Assembly: GCA_016176745.1 (NCBI GenBank)
Contig: JACOWO010000087.1
Location: forward strand, 1-5,383
DNA from: Nitrosopumilales archaeon
GTDB taxonomy: Archaea > Thermoproteota > Nitrososphaeria > Nitrososphaerales > Nitrosopumilaceae
Length of the DNA stretch: 5,383 nt
Direction of reading: 5' to 3'
The notes under the pieces were generated by a model. It was given only the letters and a program-made list of their open reading frames with translations, was not told where the DNA came from and searched no databases. Below are positions 4,429 to 5,383 of this stretch, one piece after another (within the stretch, counting starts at the first letter, position 1; every line of letters begins with the position of its first letter). A program made the position numbers and the translations under genes.

Positions 4429-5383
4429 TTTCTTATTCCAATTACTGCAGCATTGATTGCAGCTTCAACAGAATCAAACAATTTTGTTTTTGTATTTTTT
4501 AACATCTCTTTTGCCTTGTCAGACTCTGCACCCATCAATCTTGCAAATACTGGCAGATCGATTAGTTTTTCATCATAAGCCTTGATAAATGCCAAGGCAA
4601 CTGTTGTTGTTTTGACAATTCCTCCATAAAGATTAACAAGAATTCCTTTGACTTTGTTCATTTTACTAACTAACGTTAGAGCATCATAGACTGATTCCGT
4701 TGTAGCGCCACCACCAACATCCAAAAAGCAAGCAGCCTTTCCACCATTGTCTGCAAGCATATCAAGTGTTGACATGACAAGTCCTGCACCATTTCCTACA
4801 ACTGCAATATTTCCATCTAGTTCAACTAGTGTAAAGCCACTTTTTTCAGCTTTTTCTTCAAGCTCTGATCTTTCCTGGAATTGTGCAAGCTCTTGGTGTC
4901 GAAAGCTTGCATTATCATCAGTTATTATCTTGCCATCTAATGCAAGAAGACTACCATCATTTAAAACTGCAACCGGGTTAATTTCTGCAAGTTCAGCTTC
5001 CTTTTCAATTGTAAGCTTTGATAATCTCTGTACTAGGTCAACAAATTCATTTATGGTATTATCCTTGAGGCCAATTGCTTTTGCAACCTCTTCTGCCACA
5101 GATTTTTCAACATTGCCAAGGCCAATCTCTCGTATTACCTGATTTTTGACAGACTCGATTTCAACACCGCCTTCAGATGATGCAATAATTGTATAGCATC
5201 TTTTGCCGCGGTTTAAAAACAGAGAAAGATAAAGCTCTTTTTTGTATTCTGCCATCTTTTCAAGTAAAATAGCTCGTGTTTTTTCTCCTTTGACTGTCAT
5301 TTCTAAGATTTGTGGATATTTTAGCTCAAACTCATCAGCATTATTGCACTTTTGTATGGCACCTATCTTTCCACGGCCACCTA
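4425..5383 (-). CDS. sucC: Succinyl-CoA synthetase, beta subunit (N-terminus beyond window)
   Basis: The frame is open from the right edge to TGA at 4425, 318 residues. The first visible residues, GGRGK, match the ATP-grasp motif near residues 52-56 of E. coli SucC, so about 50 residues are missing. The ATG at 5300 is internal, because conserved sequence continues upstream of it. The ATP-grasp domain shows KELYL and ASSEGGVEIE, and EINP (visible residues 133-136), whose Glu helps phosphorylate the alpha-subunit His; then LDGKI, ASFR, LDGNI and NGAGL. The C-terminal ligase domain shows FLDVGGGAT (219-227) and LVNLYGGIV, then PVFARLMG. After GGIV the usual Arg-Cys-(Asp) is replaced by KTTT, a divergence that may be normal for this phylum. 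It binds nucleotide and Mg2+ and partners SucD, whose start overlaps its stop. Confidence 0.94.
   Translation of the reverse strand, partial: GGRGKIGAIQKCNNADEFELKYPQILEMTVKGEKTRAILLEKMAEYKKELYLSLFLNRGKRCYTIIASSEGGVEIESVKNQVIREIGLGNVEKSVAEEVAKAIGLKDNTINEFVDLVQRLSKLTIEKEAELAEINPVAVLNDGSLLALDGKIITDDNASFRHQELAQFQERSELEEKAEKSGFTLVELDGNIAVVGNGAGLVMSTLDMLADNGGKAACFLDVGGGATTESVYDALTLVSKMNKVKGILVNLYGGIVKTTTVALAFIKAYDEKLIDLPVFARLMGAESDKAKEMLKNTKTKLFDSVEAAINAAVIGIRK

Noticed and set aside
5298..5300. ATG at 5300 as the start of sucC.
   Set aside because: The same frame continues upstream to the window edge with the conserved GGRGK ATP-grasp motif, so this Met is internal.
1..5383. CRISPR array, transposon ends, prophage or defence genes.
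   Set aside because: No regularly spaced repeats, transposase-like frames or terminal inverted repeats were seen; content is chromosomal housekeeping.

Overview
The window reads as chromosomal DNA of a mesophilic, AT-rich archaeon of the Nitrososphaerota (Thaumarchaeota), most like the marine or soil ammonia oxidisers around Nitrosopumilus, Nitrosarchaeum and Nitrosotenuis. The grounds are an archaeal eL40 ribosomal protein with the long basic N-terminus I associate with this phylum, a tRNA gene with a small bulge-helix-bulge intron outside the anticodon loop and no encoded CCA, TATA-like boxes centred about 25-27 bases before start codons (leaderless mRNAs), and a small protein resembling a domain common in Nitrososphaerota. 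The phylum call rests on remembered family features, not on a search.

Left part (1-2580, minus strand). A secreted protein of unknown function starts at a GTG at 627 and runs off the left edge. Between it and the next gene (628-810) lie short direct repeats built on a CAAAG core and a compact GC-rich island (about 727-800). The island folds into a strong hairpin followed by a T tract on the plus strand, and its loop is complementary to bases just upstream, so it is a candidate small structured RNA. Next is a complete M3-family oligoendopeptidase F gene (811-2580), apparently transcribed leaderless from its own promoter.

Middle (2581-3151, plus strand). Divergent from pepF are two small genes: a 33-residue protein with eight Cys and three His (2691-2792), too short for ordinary gene calling, and an 88-residue protein (2885-3151; up to 126 residues if a TTG start is used) that I tentatively link to a thaumarchaeal signalling-output domain.

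Right part (3182-5383, minus strand). In transcription order this holds sucC (5' end beyond the window), sucD (4-base ATGA overlap with sucC), the eL40 ribosomal protein gene 42 bases later, and tRNA-Val(CAC) 38 bases after that, possibly one transcript. SucC and SucD form succinyl-CoA synthetase of the TCA cycle. In autotrophic members of this phylum succinyl-CoA is also an intermediate of the 3-hydroxypropionate/4-hydroxybutyrate carbon-fixation cycle, so the enzyme connects the two.

Most of the window is housekeeping. The parts that deserve attention are the GC-rich structured island at 727-806, the Cys-rich microprotein and its neighbour, and the variable-loop tRNA intron. I see no CRISPR array, transposase, prophage gene or defence system. 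No gene-free stretch exceeds 300 bases.
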